Shown here one piece after another: positions 27,239 through 36,250 of a stretch of 64,000 nt of DNA. Numbering within the stretch: position 1 is the first letter of the stretch; every line of letters begins with the position of its first letter. The position numbers were made by a program, and so were the translations under genes. The stretch lies in NCBI GenBank assembly GCA_038529355.1, contig JBCBDU010000010.1, positions 1 through 64,000 on the forward strand, given 5' to 3'. The notes under the pieces are model-generated. The model was not told the DNA's origin and searched no databases. It saw only the letters and a list, made by a program, of their open reading frames with translations. This DNA comes from CALBPI01 sp038529355 (GTDB lineage Bacteria > Pseudomonadota > Gammaproteobacteria > Steroidobacterales > Woeseiaceae).

Positions 27239-28494
27239 CGACGTTGTTGGAGACTGCTCGCGCACGTGATCTTGACGATCCGCTTGCGCCGCTACGCGAA
27301 CAGTTTACGTGGCCGCGACAGGCGGACGGCACGCCGCAGATTTATCTGTGTGGCAATTCACTGGGACTGCAACCGCGGCGCGCCGCAGATCGTGTGCGTG
27401 AGGTGTTGCACGACTGGGCATCGCTGGGCGTCGCCGGTCACTTCGATGCCGAACGCAGCTGGATGCCCTACCACCACGCGGCCGCGCCCTTGCTGGCCGA
27501 ATTGATCAGTTGTCACGCTGATGAAGTGGTCGCGATGAACTCGTTGACGGTCAATCTGAACCTGTTGCTCGTCAGCTTCTATCGCCCAACCAATGAGCGC
27601 TGGAAGATTCTCATCGAAGCCGATGCCTTCCCGTCCGATCGCTACGCGGTGCAATCGCAGGTCGCGTTGCATGGTCGCGACCCGGATGCGGGCGTCGTGT
27701 TGTGGCATGCCGGTGATGACGGCCTGTCGCTGGATACCCTCGAGGCACTGTTAGACGAACACCCGGACATTGCGCTGGCGGTACTGCCGGGCGTGCAATA
27801 TCTCACCGGTGAGGTGCTGAATATTGCACAGATTGCCAAGCTCATGAAGCAATTCAACGTGACGTTCGGTGTCGATCTTGCGCATGCCATTGGCAACGTG
27901 CCGGTGCAATTGCACGACAACGAGATCGATTTCGCGGTGTTTTGCACATACAAGTATCTGAATGCCGGTCCGGGAGCCGTGGGCGGTGCCTATATCCATC
28001 GCAAACATCACGGCAGCCAGACGCCAAAACTGCTCGGCTGGTGGGGCAACGCCGAAAAGACGCGTTTTCAGATGGCGCACACGTTTGATCCTGCGCAGGG
28101 CGCCGACGTCTGGCAGCACAGCAATCCGCCGATCCTGGCGCTGGCGCCGGTCATCGCATCGCTGGAGCTGTTCAGCGAGGTAGGCTTGGATGCGCTGCGG
28201 CGTAAATCGATGGCATTGACCGGTTGGTTGCGCGAGGTGCTCGAACAAACCCTCAGCGATGACATTGTTATCGCTACACCGAACGCGATTGACCGACAAG
28301 GCTGCCAATTGTCGCTGCACGTGCGCGGCGCCGACGGGCGTGGCAAACGGGTGTTCGATGCGCTGCACGCAGGCGGCGTTGTCTGCGACTGGCGCGAACC
28401 GAACATCATTCGCGTCGCCCCGGCACCGCTGTACAACAATTTCGCAGACGTCGCCGTATTCGTCGAGATCCTGCAACAGGCGCTGCGCTCGTGA
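27235..28494 (+). CDS. kynU: Kynureninase
   Basis: A 419-residue PLP enzyme cleaving kynurenine or 3-hydroxykynurenine to anthranilate or 3-hydroxyanthranilate plus alanine. The signature FCTYKYLNAGPGAVGG carries the Schiff-base lysine, Lys240. Other family segments are YLCGNSLGLQPRRA, FPSDRYAVQSQV and VDLAHAIGNVPV. The start codon is GTG overlapping the preceding stop, and the end overlaps the kmo GTG, so the three genes are coupled. With Kmo encoded next, the substrate in vivo is probably 3-hydroxykynurenine. Confidence 0.96.
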   Translation: MTTLLETARARDLDDPLAPLREQFTWPRQADGTPQIYLCGNSLGLQPRRAADRVREVLHDWASLGVAGHFDAERSWMPYHHAAAPLLAELISCHADEVVAMNSLTVNLNLLLVSFYRPTNERWKILIEADAFPSDRYAVQSQVALHGRDPDAGVVLWHAGDDGLSLDTLEALLDEHPDIALAVLPGVQYLTGEVLNIAQIAKLMKQFNVTFGVDLAHAIGNVPVQLHDNEIDFAVFCTYKYLNAGPGAVGGAYIHRKHHGSQTPKLLGWWGNAEKTRFQMAHTFDPAQGADVWQHSNPPILALAPVIASLELFSEVGLDALRRKSMALTGWLREVLEQTLSDDIVIATPNAIDRQGCQLSLHVRGADGRGKRVFDALHAGGVVCDWREPNIIRVAPAPLYNNFADVAVFVEILQQALRS

Positions 28495-29885
28495 ACGTTC
28501 GCGGCGAATCGATCACCATTCTCGGTGCCGGGCTGGCAGGCAGCTTGCTGGCCGTTCTGTTAGCGCGGCGCGGCATGCAGGTCAGTGTCATCGAACGTCA
28601 GGCAGATCCGCGCGGCAACAACACGCTAGCCGGACGCTCGATCAACCTGGCAATGGCCGCACGCGGTATCCACGCGCTCAGCCACGCCGGACTTGCCGGG
28701 CACCTCGATGCGCTCAAATGCCCGATGCCCGGTCGTATGCTGCACCCGCTTGACGGCGAGCTGCAATACCAGCGCTACAGTGGGCGCGATGAAGACATCA
28801 ACTACTCGGTCAGTCGCGCTGAGCTGAACAAACGCCTGCTCGACGCCGCCGAGGCACACGGCGCGCGGCTGCGCTTCAATCAACGCTGCGAGCACTACGA
28901 CCCGCACGCGGGCACGCTATCCATGTGCGACACGCGCGATAGCGATTTCCGTTATACGCTGTCCGTCGAGCGCATTATCGCCGCCGACGGGGCCGGCTCA
29001 CCGATTCGACGCGCGCTGGCGCAGCTGCCGGACATGCACGTCAGCGAAACGCTGCTGGCGCATAAGTACCAGGAGGTGGCGATTCCGCCAAATGCTGACG
29101 GTGAGTTTGCGATGGATCCCGAAGCGCTGCACATCTGGCCGCGCGGCGGGCATATGCTGATCGCGCTACCCAACCCCGGCAAAGACTTCACAGCAACACT
29201 GTTCATGATCAAACACAGTGAAGATGACACGCCGTCGTTTGCGCTGTGGGACGAACCGGCCGCAGCGCTCGCTTTTTTCAAGCGCGAGTTTCCTGACGTT
29301 CCTGAACTCGTGCCTGACCTTGCCGAGCAACTGCAGGACAATCCGCTCGGTGTCATGGGCACTGTGCGTTGCAACCGCTGGCATCATCAGGACCGCTGCC
29401 TACTCATCGGCGACGCAGCACATGCGATCGTGCCGTTTCACGGTCAGGGCATGAACGCCGCTTTCGAGGATTGCGCCGCGCTGGATGTCATGATTGATCG
29501 CTATGACGACTGGCGCGCACTGTTCGCGGCGTTCAGCGAAGCGCGCGTGCCGGACGCCAACGCTATTGCAACGATGGCGCTGGAGAATTATGTCGAGATG
29601 CGCGACACCGTGCGCGACCCGACCTTCCATTTGAAAAAGGCGTTGGCATTTGCCGTTGAATCAGCATGCCCGAACGTGTTTATTCCACGCTACAGTATGG
29701 TCATGTTTCACGAAGGTATCCGCTATTCCGATGCCTACGCACGCGGCGCGCTGCAGGCCGAATTGCTGCAGACCTGGGTCGACGGCAAGTCTGACATTGA
29801 CCAAATCAATATCGCAGACTGCGTCGCACAGGCGCGCGAGCAGTTGGGCGAGTTGCCGGACAGCTCTTTTTTTGCCGCGTTGTAA
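28491..29885 (+). CDS. kmo: Kynurenine 3-monooxygenase
   Basis: A 464-residue FAD-dependent hydroxylase converting kynurenine to 3-hydroxykynurenine with NADPH. The dinucleotide motif ITILGAGLAGSLLA (residues 8-21), the RSINLAMAARG segment typical of KMO, and the second FAD motif LLIGDAAHAIVPFHGQGMN are present. A hydrophobic C-terminal membrane segment as in mitochondrial KMO is not evident. It ends the operon. No tryptophan 2,3-dioxygenase gene lies nearby, so kynurenine must be formed by an enzyme encoded elsewhere or taken up. Confidence 0.95.
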   Translation: MNVRGESITILGAGLAGSLLAVLLARRGMQVSVIERQADPRGNNTLAGRSINLAMAARGIHALSHAGLAGHLDALKCPMPGRMLHPLDGELQYQRYSGRDEDINYSVSRAELNKRLLDAAEAHGARLRFNQRCEHYDPHAGTLSMCDTRDSDFRYTLSVERIIAADGAGSPIRRALAQLPDMHVSETLLAHKYQEVAIPPNADGEFAMDPEALHIWPRGGHMLIALPNPGKDFTATLFMIKHSEDDTPSFALWDEPAAALAFFKREFPDVPELVPDLAEQLQDNPLGVMGTVRCNRWHHQDRCLLIGDAAHAIVPFHGQGMNAAFEDCAALDVMIDRYDDWRALFAAFSEARVPDANAIATMALENYVEMRDTVRDPTFHLKKALAFAVESACPNVFIPRYSMVMFHEGIRYSDAYARGALQAELLQTWVDGKSDIDQINIADCVAQAREQLGELPDSSFFAAL

Positions 29886-29970
29886 CCTTTTCCGCACATT
29901 CTCGCTATAAGCCGTTAACAACCACTGCATGTGCCGCTGTATCGCCACATGCCCTGACGGAGAGAACACG

Positions 29971-30891
29971 ATGAGATCGTTACTGATATCTGCTGCGCTG
30001 CTGTTAACCGGCAACGCCTTCGCCGATCTGAGCAACACCCAACTGCCGGCCGGCTCGGCCTGGTACGTGCACGTCGCGCTGGACACCATGCGCGATTCGG
30101 AAGCCGGCAAACCGCTGTATCGCTGGCTACAGGACGAGGTCCTGGAAGAAGCGAACGAATCGCTGGAAGAAGAATTCGACGATGCGATCGACCTGGATCT
30201 TGATCGCGACATCGAACGCATCACGGCCTATGGCAATGCTGATGGCGATGTCACCGCCATCATTACCGGCAACATTTCAACGGCGACCCGCGACAAGCTG
30301 ATGTCGCTCGCCGACGAGCATGGCACGCTGGACAGCAAGCGCACCGCCGGCAAGACGTACTACCACCTGCAGGGCATGGCTATTGACGAGAAGGACCTGC
30401 AGGTCGAGGCGGATGAGTTGTTCTTCAGTTTCGATGGCAGCAAACGACTGATCCTCGGCACGCACGAGAAGAACCTGCAAGCGGCGATGCGCCAATCGGC
30501 GCGACGTGGCAATGCGCCCAGCGCAATGCTGGTGCTGAGCGCCGACCGCGAATTGGTACAGGGCGGCGTGAACACCGATGAATTCGGTGACAACGACAGC
30601 TTCAGCTTTAACTCGGGCTTACTGAAACAGACGCGCGAACTGGCGTTCGTGTTAGCGGACAGCAACGGCGATATCGATTTGCAATTGAGCATCACTGCCG
30701 ACGATCCGGAAGCGACCAATTCATTGGCTGCCGTCGTACGCGGTCTGATTGGTCTGCAAGCGCTATCCGGCGAGGGTAACCCCGAATTGCGTAAATTGCT
30801 CAATAGCGTGCAGGTTAACAATGACAGTCGCGGGTTGACCCTTCGATTGGTGACCGCACCGGACACCGTGTTACGCATTATCGAAGACTGA
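29971..30891 (+). CDS. Predicted secreted protein of unknown function
   Basis: I do not recognise this protein. It has 306 residues, a clear signal peptide (MRSLLISAALLLTGNAFA) and a mature part rich in Asp and Glu, with no transmembrane segment or enzymatic motif that I can identify. An acidic stretch (EANESLEEEFDDAIDLDLDRDIE) lies near residues 55-80. The start at 29971 is supported by GGAGAG six to twelve bases upstream. A TATAAG at 29906-29911 may be its -10 box. It is followed after 13 bases by an ECF sigma factor gene and its probable anti-sigma factor, so it may be a sensor or effector of that system; this is inference from order only. Confidence 0.7.
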   Translation: MRSLLISAALLLTGNAFADLSNTQLPAGSAWYVHVALDTMRDSEAGKPLYRWLQDEVLEEANESLEEEFDDAIDLDLDRDIERITAYGNADGDVTAIITGNISTATRDKLMSLADEHGTLDSKRTAGKTYYHLQGMAIDEKDLQVEADELFFSFDGSKRLILGTHEKNLQAAMRQSARRGNAPSAMLVLSADRELVQGGVNTDEFGDNDSFSFNSGLLKQTRELAFVLADSNGDIDLQLSITADDPEATNSLAAVVRGLIGLQALSGEGNPELRKLLNSVQVNNDSRGLTLRLVTAPDTVLRIIED

Positions 30892-30904
30892 TCGCTGACC
30901 ACGC

Positions 30905-31420
30905 ATGACCCACGTCGACGAACCTGCGTTGATTGCGGCCGCAAAAACCGGCAAGGATGCCGCGTTTTGCGAGCTCGCACTGCACTACCGCGATCGCTTG
31001 CTGCGTTTTTTGATCGTACGCGGTGTGTCGCGTGCAGACGCCGAAGATGCCACACAGGATGCGCTGGTCAACGCGTGGCGCTACTTGCCGAGCTACGATC
31101 CGCGTTGGTCGTTCAGCACCTGGCTGTATCGCATCGCACTACGCCAGATCCCGAAAAAGACCGCAACCGAAGTGCCGCTGACCGGCAACGAGCCGGTAAC
31201 GCCAGGCCATGCCGACGCGATCGATCTGGATAACGTCTGGCGGCTCGCACAACAACACCTGAATCACGACGCCGTCAGTGCGTTGTGGTTAAAATATGCT
31301 GAAGGACTCAAAATCCGCGACATCGCGCATGCGATGCAACGCAGTCAGGCATGGGTCAAGGTCAGCCTGATGCGATCGCGACGTGCGTTGCGTGCCGAGG
31401 TTGAGAGGACAATGACATGA
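30905..31420 (+). CDS. ECF-type RNA polymerase sigma factor
   Basis: A 171-residue sigma70-family protein with only regions 2 and 4. Region 2 includes YRDRLLRFLIVRGVSRADAEDATQ (interrupted here as family-typical helix) followed by FSTWLYRIALRQ; region 4 (about 115-165) includes LWLKYAEGLKIRDIAHAM and a recognition helix near SQAWVKVSLMRSRRALR. The linker PKKTATEVPLTGNEPVTPG is short. Its stop overlaps the start of a one-pass membrane protein (ATGA), the usual sigma/anti-sigma arrangement. The target promoters are unknown. It begins 13 bases after the secreted-protein gene and has no clear ribosome site. Confidence 0.88.
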   Translation: MTHVDEPALIAAAKTGKDAAFCELALHYRDRLLRFLIVRGVSRADAEDATQDALVNAWRYLPSYDPRWSFSTWLYRIALRQIPKKTATEVPLTGNEPVTPGHADAIDLDNVWRLAQQHLNHDAVSALWLKYAEGLKIRDIAHAMQRSQAWVKVSLMRSRRALRAEVERTMT

Positions 31421-31839
31421 ACGATTTCGACAAGACGTTACAGCGAGATGCTGAGCAAATCCGCGTTGCGCATGCAGATGCCGATGGCCGGCAATTGCAA
31501 GCGCGACTGCGTGCGACCGAGCAACAGTCGATGCAGCCGCAGGCGGCGCCACGCAGCGCCGCCTTGTGGTGGCTGTCGGGCGCTTTGGTCAGCGCCGCAC
31601 TGGTCATTGTGATTGTGCAGATGCCGTTCACGACAGAGGTAGATCGCGATAACGGCGGCGACTATACGACGCCGGTTGCCAGTACTAACGTTGTACCAGA
31701 GGCATTTTCAATGCCCGATCCTGCTTTGCTTGATCAGGTGTCACGCGCCGTCGCGCTGGAGGAAGAATGGGACGCCATTCAGGACGATGTTGCGCGTGCG
31801 GCCGCTGAACTCGAAGCTGCCCTGCCCGCAGGTTTCTAG
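31417..31839 (+). CDS. One-pass membrane protein, probable anti-sigma factor
   Basis: A 140-residue protein with a charged N-terminal cytoplasmic half (about 1-45), one transmembrane helix (about 48-68; ALWWLSGALVSAALVIVIVQ) and an acidic extracytoplasmic tail. No zinc-binding ZAS motif (HxxxCxxC) is seen. It is called an anti-sigma factor only because it overlaps the ECF sigma gene and has the right topology. Its TAG stop lies within a CTAG shared with the folA stop on the other strand. Confidence 0.6.
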   Translation: MNDFDKTLQRDAEQIRVAHADADGRQLQARLRATEQQSMQPQAAPRSAALWWLSGALVSAALVIVIVQMPFTTEVDRDNGGDYTTPVASTNVVPEAFSMPDPALLDQVSRAVALEEEWDAIQDDVARAAAELEAALPAGF

Positions 31840-32342
31840 CGCCGCTCGAACACAAAAAACGTGCAAGCCGGCTGGCCGTTTTCGCCTTCCAGGTGGTGCT
31901 CGCACACGGTTAACCATTGCTCCGGCTGCAACGGTTCAATCACCGTGTCACCATCGCTGACGTCAATATGCACGCGCGTCAGATACACCGTGTCGACAAC
32001 GGGCATGGCCAGCGCGTAGATCGCTGCGCCGCCGATAATCATGACCTCTTCACACGGCTCACACGCAGCAAACGCCGCCTCCAGAGAATCCACGCATGTC
32101 ACACCGTCAGCACGGAACTGGGGGTTGCGCGACACGACGATGTTTTGCCTGCCGGGCAGCGCTTTGCCGATCGATTCAAAGGTCTTGCGACCCATGATGA
32201 CAGGCTTACCCATCGTGCGTTTTTTGAAGTAGCGCAAGTCGGCCGACAAGCGCCACGGCATCGTATTGCCTTTGCCGATCACATTGTTTTCAGACGCCGC
32301 AACGATCATGCCCACCCGGAACGGTAATGGCGTTGCGCTCAT
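31836..32342 (-). CDS. folA: Dihydrofolate reductase
   Basis: A 168-residue NADPH-dependent enzyme regenerating tetrahydrofolate. Signature segments are VGMIVAASENNVIGKGNTMPW (family N-terminus), ADLRYFKKRTMGKPVIMGRKT and VMIIGGAAIYALAM. The active-site acid corresponds to Asp in LSADLRYF. It is the last gene of lgt-thyA-folA, overlapping thyA by ATGA; thyA and folA consume and restore the same folate pool. Its stop shares a CTAG with the convergent gene. Confidence 0.96.
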   Translation of the reverse strand: MSATPLPFRVGMIVAASENNVIGKGNTMPWRLSADLRYFKKRTMGKPVIMGRKTFESIGKALPGRQNIVVSRNPQFRADGVTCVDSLEAAFAACEPCEEVMIIGGAAIYALAMPVVDTVYLTRVHIDVSDGDTVIEPLQPEQWLTVCEHHLEGENGQPACTFFVFERR

Positions 32343-33133
32343 ACAGAGACCGCCGCGCGAATCAGTGGATGCGGATCATAGCCATCGAACGCGAAATCGT
32401 CGATGCGATAGTCGAAAATGCTGCCGACATCTCGCTGGAACACAAGCTGCGGCAGCGCGCGCGGCTCGCGGGTGAGCTGCAGATCTGTCTGTTCGAGGTG
32501 ATTCAGATACAAATGGCAATCGCCACCGGTCCAGATGAAATCACCGGGTTGCAAACCAACCTCACGCGCCACCATATGCGTCAGCAACGCGTATGACGCA
32601 ATGTTGAACGGCACACCCAGAAAAATATCGGCGCTGCGCTGATACAACTGACACGACAACTTGCCATCGGCAACATAGAACTGGAACAGACAATGACACG
32701 GCATCAGTGCCATCTTGTCCAGCTCCGAGACATTCCACGCAGACACCAGAATACGCCGCGAGTCAGGTTGTTCGCGCAACTGCTGCAGCACCTGCTGCAT
32801 CTGATCGATGTGGCCGCCGTCCGGCGTCGGCCACGAGCGCCACTGCACGCCATAAACAGGGCCAAGATCGCCGTTGTCGTCGGCCCACTCGTTCCAGATC
32901 GACACGCCATTGTCCTGCAACCAGCGCACATTGCTGTCGCCACTCAAGAACCACAGCAATTCGCCGATGATCGATTTGAGGTGCAGCTTCTTCGAGGTCA
33001 CCAGTGGAAAGCCTGCCGCCAGATCGAAACGCATCTGGTGGCCAAACACGCTCAACGTGCCGGTACCGGTGCGATCTTCCTTGCGATGGCCGTTGTGGCG
33101 CACATGGCGCATCAAATCGAGATATTGCTGCAT
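32339..33133 (-). CDS. thyA: Thymidylate synthase
   Basis: A 264-residue enzyme, the same length as E. coli ThyA, methylating dUMP to dTMP and producing dihydrofolate for FolA. The nucleophilic cysteine lies in ALMPCHCLFQFYV; the folate and dUMP contacts include LSGDSNVRWLQDNGVSIW, YQRSADIFLGVPFNIASYA and the C-terminal AAVSV. The gene overlaps the lgt stop (TGATG) and the folA start (ATGA). Confidence 0.97.
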   Translation of the reverse strand: MQQYLDLMRHVRHNGHRKEDRTGTGTLSVFGHQMRFDLAAGFPLVTSKKLHLKSIIGELLWFLSGDSNVRWLQDNGVSIWNEWADDNGDLGPVYGVQWRSWPTPDGGHIDQMQQVLQQLREQPDSRRILVSAWNVSELDKMALMPCHCLFQFYVADGKLSCQLYQRSADIFLGVPFNIASYALLTHMVAREVGLQPGDFIWTGGDCHLYLNHLEQTDLQLTREPRALPQLVFQRDVGSIFDYRIDDFAFDGYDPHPLIRAAVSV

Positions 33134-33927
33134 CAGGCGGTACTTTTCTCATTGCTCGCAGGTGACGCATACGCACGCCACATCAGGTAGATGCCGAATA
33201 ATACCATCGGCGTGCTGAGCAGCTGGCCCATCGTGAGCCAACTATCGGCAAAGTAGCCAATGTGCTCATCGGGGATGCGGACAAACTCGACGAGAATACG
33301 AAACAGGCCGTAACCGATCAGGAACAAGCCAGACACCGCGCGAATCGGGCGCGGTTTGCGCGAAAACCACAACAGCACGATAAACAGCACAACGCCTTCG
33401 AGCAATGCCTCGTAGAGCATGGATGGGTGGCGCACAACACCGTCGACGAGAAAGCCCCATGCCACGTCTGTTTTGGCGCCCCACAACTCACCGTTGATGA
33501 AATTTCCGATGCGACCGCAGAACAAACCCAGCGGCGTTGCGACCGCCACGAAATCGGTCATCTCAAAAAACGTACGGTTGTGTTTGCGGGCGAACAACCC
33601 CATCGCGACCAGCACACCGAGCAGACCGCCGTGAAACGACATGCCGCCTTCCCAGAAACGATAAATGTAGCGCCAGTCTTCGGCCACATTGGCCCAACCG
33701 TAGAACAACAGATAGCCGACGCGGCCGCCGATAATCACACCCATCGCGCCATAGAAAATCATGTCTTCGACGGCGGCGGGTTTGATCGGTGCATCAGCGC
33801 GCGCCGCACGTTTGCGGCACAGCAAAAACGCAAGCACGAATCCGGCCAGATACGTCAGGCCATACCAATGCACTTTCAGTGGGCCGAGGCTGAGCGCGAC
33901 CGGACTGATCTCGGGATAGACGATCAT
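33133..33927 (-). CDS. lgt: Prolipoprotein diacylglyceryl transferase
   Basis: A 264-residue inner-membrane enzyme of about seven transmembrane helices that transfers diacylglycerol to the lipobox cysteine of prolipoproteins, such as RlpA above. The N-terminus MIVYPEISPVALSLGPLKVH fixes the start. Catalytic and signature residues are in GGMSFHGGLLGV and FCGRIGNFINGELWG. It heads the lgt-thyA-folA operon. There is no Shine-Dalgarno, but a TACACT sits six bases before the ATG, suggesting a leaderless transcript. Confidence 0.96.
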   Translation of the reverse strand: MIVYPEISPVALSLGPLKVHWYGLTYLAGFVLAFLLCRKRAARADAPIKPAAVEDMIFYGAMGVIIGGRVGYLLFYGWANVAEDWRYIYRFWEGGMSFHGGLLGVLVAMGLFARKHNRTFFEMTDFVAVATPLGLFCGRIGNFINGELWGAKTDVAWGFLVDGVVRHPSMLYEALLEGVVLFIVLLWFSRKPRPIRAVSGLFLIGYGLFRILVEFVRIPDEHIGYFADSWLTMGQLLSTPMVLFGIYLMWRAYASPASNEKSTA

Positions 33928-33933
33928 CCGGCA

Positions 33934-33939
33934 AGTGTA
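33934..33939 (-). promoter_or_regulatory. -10-like TACACT six bases before the lgt ATG
   Basis: On the minus strand TACACT is followed by TGCCGG and then the lgt ATG, so a transcript would start at the A of ATG. The lgt start is secure from homology. The -35 region is weak. Confidence 0.45.
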
Positions 33940-33942
33940 CCA

Positions 33943-33972
33943 TCCACACCGGCAGATCGATTACGTTATAGT
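33943..33972 (+). promoter_or_regulatory. Candidate promoter for the YyaL-type gene
   Basis: TCCACA (33943-33948), 18 bases, TATAGT (33967-33972; five of six to consensus) lie about 30 bases before the ATG at 34004. A GAAAGG ribosome site follows at about 33992. This promoter overlaps the divergent lgt promoter. Confidence 0.35.
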
Positions 33973-34003
33973 GGCGCGCCGCAATCCACCTGAAAGGCGT
34001 GAC

Positions 34004-36055
34004 ATGAACAGACTGGCCAGCGAACGCAGCCTGTACCTGCAACAGCACAAGGACAATCCGGTCGACTGGTGGCCGTGGTCGGAGGATGCGCTCGACGCGG
34101 CGCGCAGCAGCGGCAAACCGATCCTGCTATCGATTGGCTATTCCGCCTGCCACTGGTGCCACGTGATGGCCCATGAATCGTTTGACGACGACGCAACGGC
34201 TGCGTTGATGAACGAGCACTTCATCAACATCAAGGTCGATCGTGAGGAACGACCGGACATCGACAAGATTTACCAGACCGCGCATCAGCTGATGATCCAA
34301 CGCGCCGGTGGCTGGCCGCTGACGATGTTCCTGACCCCGGACGAGCAACTGCCCTTCTTCGGCGGCACGTATTTTCCGCCGACCGCGCAGCAAGGCATGC
34401 CATCGTTCCAGCAGGTGCTGGAAAAAGTGCATGAGTTTTTCAGCAACGATCCCGCGGAAGCGGCCAATCAGGGTTCGGCGGTCCGCGATGTGTTTGCAAA
34501 ACTCGAACCTGAGGCCAGCGACACACCGGCGATCGACGATGCGCCGGCGACACTGCTGCGCCAGCAGCTCGAGTCGCACTTCGACGCAGGCAATGGCGGT
34601 TTCGGCCGCGCGCCGAAGTTTCCGCAGGTCCCGTCACTGCAGCGAGCGTTAAATCACTGGCGCGCTACGGCAAGTTCAGCGCAACCAGATCTGCAAGCGC
34701 TGTTGATTGCGGCGCTGTCACAGACGCGCATGCTGCGCGGCGGTTTGTTTGACCAGATTGACGGCGGTTTTTTCCGCTATTGCGTCGATGCCGAATGGCA
34801 GATTCCGCATTTCGAGAAAATGCTCTACGACAATGGTCAATTATTGAGCCTGCTGGCCAATACCGCGCGCGCCACCGGCGAGGCAGAATTTACGGCAGCA
34901 ATGACGCAAACGGCCGATTGGCTGTTGCGCGACATGCGTCATCCGGATGGCGCTTTTTTCGCCACACTGGACGCCGACACCGCTGATGGTGAGGGTTTTT
35001 TCTACACGTTCACGCGCGCCGAAATCACCGGCGCGCTCGATAGCGCCGATCTGGCGTTGGCGGTCATGCTCTACGGTTTGGATCAGCCGGCGAATTTCGA
35101 GGGACGCTGGCACCTGACGCAACGGATTGATCGCGACACCGTGACGCAAGCGCTTGCGGTGACCGATGCCGGCTATGATGCTGCGCTGCAGCGCATCCGC
35201 ACGGCGTTGCGCGCATTGCGCAGCCAGCGCCATGCACCTGGTCGAGACGAAAAGATTCTCACTGGCTGGAACGCGCTGACGATCAAAGGGCTGTGTGCGG
35301 CGAGTAGGGTCAGTGGCGATCAACGGTATGCACACGCGGCAACGCAAGCTCTGGCGTTCATTCGCGAACACCTGTGGGATGGCACGACGCTGCGCGCCGG
35401 CTGGCTGGGCGACGCGCCAATGCATGAAGCCTATCTGGATGACTACGCACTTCTGATCGATGCACTGCTTGAGCAGTTGCAAACCACCTTCTCGGCCGCC
35501 GATCTGCACTGGGCAATAGCACTGTGTGACACGATGCTCGCACGCTTCGCTGACGCCGAATCAGGCGGTCTGTACTTTACCGCCAACACCTTCGAAACGC
35601 TGATGTACCGCAGCAAGCCTATCAGCGACGACGCAACGCCTGCCGGCAACGCCGTGGCCGCACGCGTACTGATACGCCTGGGGCACATGCTGGCGAACAC
35701 GGATTACCTGCAAGCGGCAGAACGCATCCTGCAATTCGCACGCCCGGCGATGGCCGAATACCCGCAAGCCCATGTGACGATGATCGAAGCATGCGCCGAC
35801 TGGCTCGCGCCCGTGCAAACGCTGGTGCTGACCGGTGACGACGACACCGTGCGGCAATGGCAGACGCAGGCGCAGACCCTGTACGCGCCGCAGCGGATGG
35901 TCATTGCACAGACAGGTGACACCGACGAGTTACCGCCGGCGCTGACGCTGCACAGCGCGCCAGACAGCGGTGCGTTAGCCTACCTGTGTGATGGCACGAC
36001 CTGTCGCGCACCAATCTCGAGCTGGTCTGCGCTGGCCAACGCGCTGCGCGACTGA
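34004..36055 (+). CDS. Thioredoxin-domain protein of the YyaL/SPATA20 (DUF255) family
   Basis: A 683-residue cytoplasmic protein. The N-terminal DUF255 thioredoxin-like domain (about 1-165) carries GYSACHWCHVMAHESF, with the CxxC-like Cys-His-Trp-Cys. It is followed by an (alpha/alpha)6-barrel related to N-acylglucosamine epimerases and glycosidases (HFEKMLYDNGQLLSLLANTA, FYTFTRAEI, DDYALLIDALLEQL). The start at 34004 follows GAAAGG and begins the conserved NRLASERSLYLQQHKDNPVD. The family is widespread from bacteria to humans but its reaction is not established. The gene is monocistronic. Confidence 0.92.
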   Translation: MNRLASERSLYLQQHKDNPVDWWPWSEDALDAARSSGKPILLSIGYSACHWCHVMAHESFDDDATAALMNEHFINIKVDREERPDIDKIYQTAHQLMIQRAGGWPLTMFLTPDEQLPFFGGTYFPPTAQQGMPSFQQVLEKVHEFFSNDPAEAANQGSAVRDVFAKLEPEASDTPAIDDAPATLLRQQLESHFDAGNGGFGRAPKFPQVPSLQRALNHWRATASSAQPDLQALLIAALSQTRMLRGGLFDQIDGGFFRYCVDAEWQIPHFEKMLYDNGQLLSLLANTARATGEAEFTAAMTQTADWLLRDMRHPDGAFFATLDADTADGEGFFYTFTRAEITGALDSADLALAVMLYGLDQPANFEGRWHLTQRIDRDTVTQALAVTDAGYDAALQRIRTALRALRSQRHAPGRDEKILTGWNALTIKGLCAASRVSGDQRYAHAATQALAFIREHLWDGTTLRAGWLGDAPMHEAYLDDYALLIDALLEQLQTTFSAADLHWAIALCDTMLARFADAESGGLYFTANTFETLMYRSKPISDDATPAGNAVAARVLIRLGHMLANTDYLQAAERILQFARPAMAEYPQAHVTMIEACADWLAPVQTLVLTGDDDTVRQWQTQAQTLYAPQRMVIAQTGDTDELPPALTLHSAPDSGALAYLCDGTTCRAPISSWSALANALRD

Positions 36056-36250
36056 CGTGACCACTCAGACTTGATCGGGCAATCATTGCCCGAATTGATT
36101 CAAACCAGTGGCGGCTTTACCCTTGATTATTGCCGTTGGCCTACCGAGGCGCTGGACGACGGCAAATGACCCGAAGCAGCCGGTCGCAAAATACTTAGAA
36201 AACACCAGTTTGTTACGGAATCGGAAGCAAACCTGACGTTGTGCATATAG

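Noticed and set aside
27751..28476. 241-codon minus-strand frame opposite kynU
   Set aside because: Antisense shadow; no hallmark of a real gene.
36178..36250. Possible integration or insertion-sequence border near the small membrane ORF
   Set aside because: No transposase fragment, terminal inverted repeat, target duplication or tRNA site could be seen.
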